Below, piece by piece: positions 5,306-5,596 of a stretch of 5,596 bases of DNA. Source of the DNA: VBCK01 sp035939615 (lineage in GTDB: Bacteria; Pseudomonadota; Gammaproteobacteria; Burkholderiales; Burkholderiaceae_F); the NCBI GenBank assembly GCA_035939615.1, contig DASZFP010000110.1, positions 1 through 5,596 on the forward strand. Reading direction: 5' to 3'. Under the pieces are notes generated by a model. It searched no databases. It saw only the letters and a program-made list of their open reading frames with translations, and was not told the DNA's origin. Made by a program: the position numbers and the translations under genes. How positions within the stretch are numbered: the stretch's first letter is position 1; every line of letters starts with the position of its first letter.

Positions 5306-5596
5306 ATGAAATCGCGTTCGAAGTGGATGAAAGCAATCGTCGCCGCAATGGCCGCCCTGGCGGGCGCGTGGCTCGCGCTGTGGCAGCCGGCGCAGGCGCA
5401 GCTGAGCACCGCGACCCTGCGCGGCTTTGTACAGGCAACGGCAGGTCAGGGGGCTGCTGACGTGGAGGTGTCGGCGACGAATACCGATAACGGTTTCGTC
5501 TACCGGACCAAATCCAAAGGCGACGGCAGCTACGTGTTGAACGGCTTGCCGGCCGGAACCTACGCCATCCGCACCGGCACCGAGCCGGGCCAGAAG
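5306..5596 (+). CDS. TonB-dependent-receptor-like outer-membrane protein (Oar-like), N-terminal part
   Basis: Only the first 97 codons are in the window; the frame is open to the right edge. The first 32 residues form a signal peptide with a long basic n-region (MKSRSKWMK), a hydrophobic core of Ala and Leu, and an AQA-type cleavage site near residues 29-32. The mature protein opens with a carboxypeptidase-regulatory-like beta-sandwich: TATLRGFVQ (35-43), then the VEVSATNTDNGF (54-65) strand and GDGSYVLNGLPAGTYAIR (73-90). This signal-peptide-plus-domain arrangement is typical of TonB-dependent receptors of the Oar type that are frequent in Xanthomonadales, usually around 900-1000 residues, which take up large nutrients across the outer membrane. 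The plug and barrel would lie beyond the window, so the assignment is inference from the N-terminus. Its place just behind a LacI-type gene resembles carbohydrate-uptake loci in which such receptors are controlled by a neighbouring LacI regulator. Confidence 0.84.
   Translation, partial: MKSRSKWMKAIVAAMAALAGAWLALWQPAQAQLSTATLRGFVQATAGQGAADVEVSATNTDNGFVYRTKSKGDGSYVLNGLPAGTYAIRTGTEPGQK

Noticed and set aside
1..5596. CRISPR array, tRNA, rRNA, insertion sequence, toxin-antitoxin or phage defence genes
   Set aside because: No regularly spaced repeats, RNA-gene signatures, transposase motifs or small paired genes were found on either strand.

Overview
The window comes from a high-GC Gram-negative bacterium, most likely a gammaproteobacterium of the Xanthomonadales (Lysobacterales) type. 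This rests on the GC-rich coding sequence, the GTG and TTG starts, an intergenic repeat of the CCCTCACCCC/CCCTCTCCCGC palindrome class that is common in that group, and the start of an outer-membrane receptor with an N-terminal carboxypeptidase-regulatory-like domain. The taxonomic call is inference; there is no marker gene here.

Left part (1-930): about 310 bases without a convincing gene and with lower GC, then a 160-residue secreted protein of unknown function with four cysteines in its mature part, then a 24-bp perfect palindrome between convergent genes. Middle (931-2800, minus strand): a cytoplasmic family-1 glycoside hydrolase followed after 25 bases by a GNAT acetyltransferase, probably one transcript. 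A 116-bp divergent control region (2801-2916) carries two LacI-family operator-like sites and, next to the plus-strand gene, a perfect 8-bp GC-rich hairpin. Right part (2917-5596, plus strand): a MalK/UgpC-type ABC transporter ATPase, a LacI-family repressor with an 18-bp perfect palindromic operator at its own promoter, and the first 97 codons of a TonB-dependent-receptor-like outer-membrane protein that runs off the window.

Together these form a sugar-utilisation locus. The outer-membrane receptor would bring a glycoside into the periplasm. An inner-membrane transporter energised by the ATPase (its permeases are not in the window) would import it. The GH1 enzyme, which has no signal peptide, would split it in the cytoplasm. 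The LacI protein would repress its own gene and, judging by the matching operators, the divergent GH1/ATPase pair until an inducing sugar appears. The substrate cannot be read from sequence; a beta-glucoside or beta-galactoside is the family expectation. I see no convincing sign of an undescribed system; the most testable points are the three-operator regulon, the placement of an operator right at the GH1 start codon, the ABC ATPase without neighbouring permeases, and the uncharacterised secreted protein.
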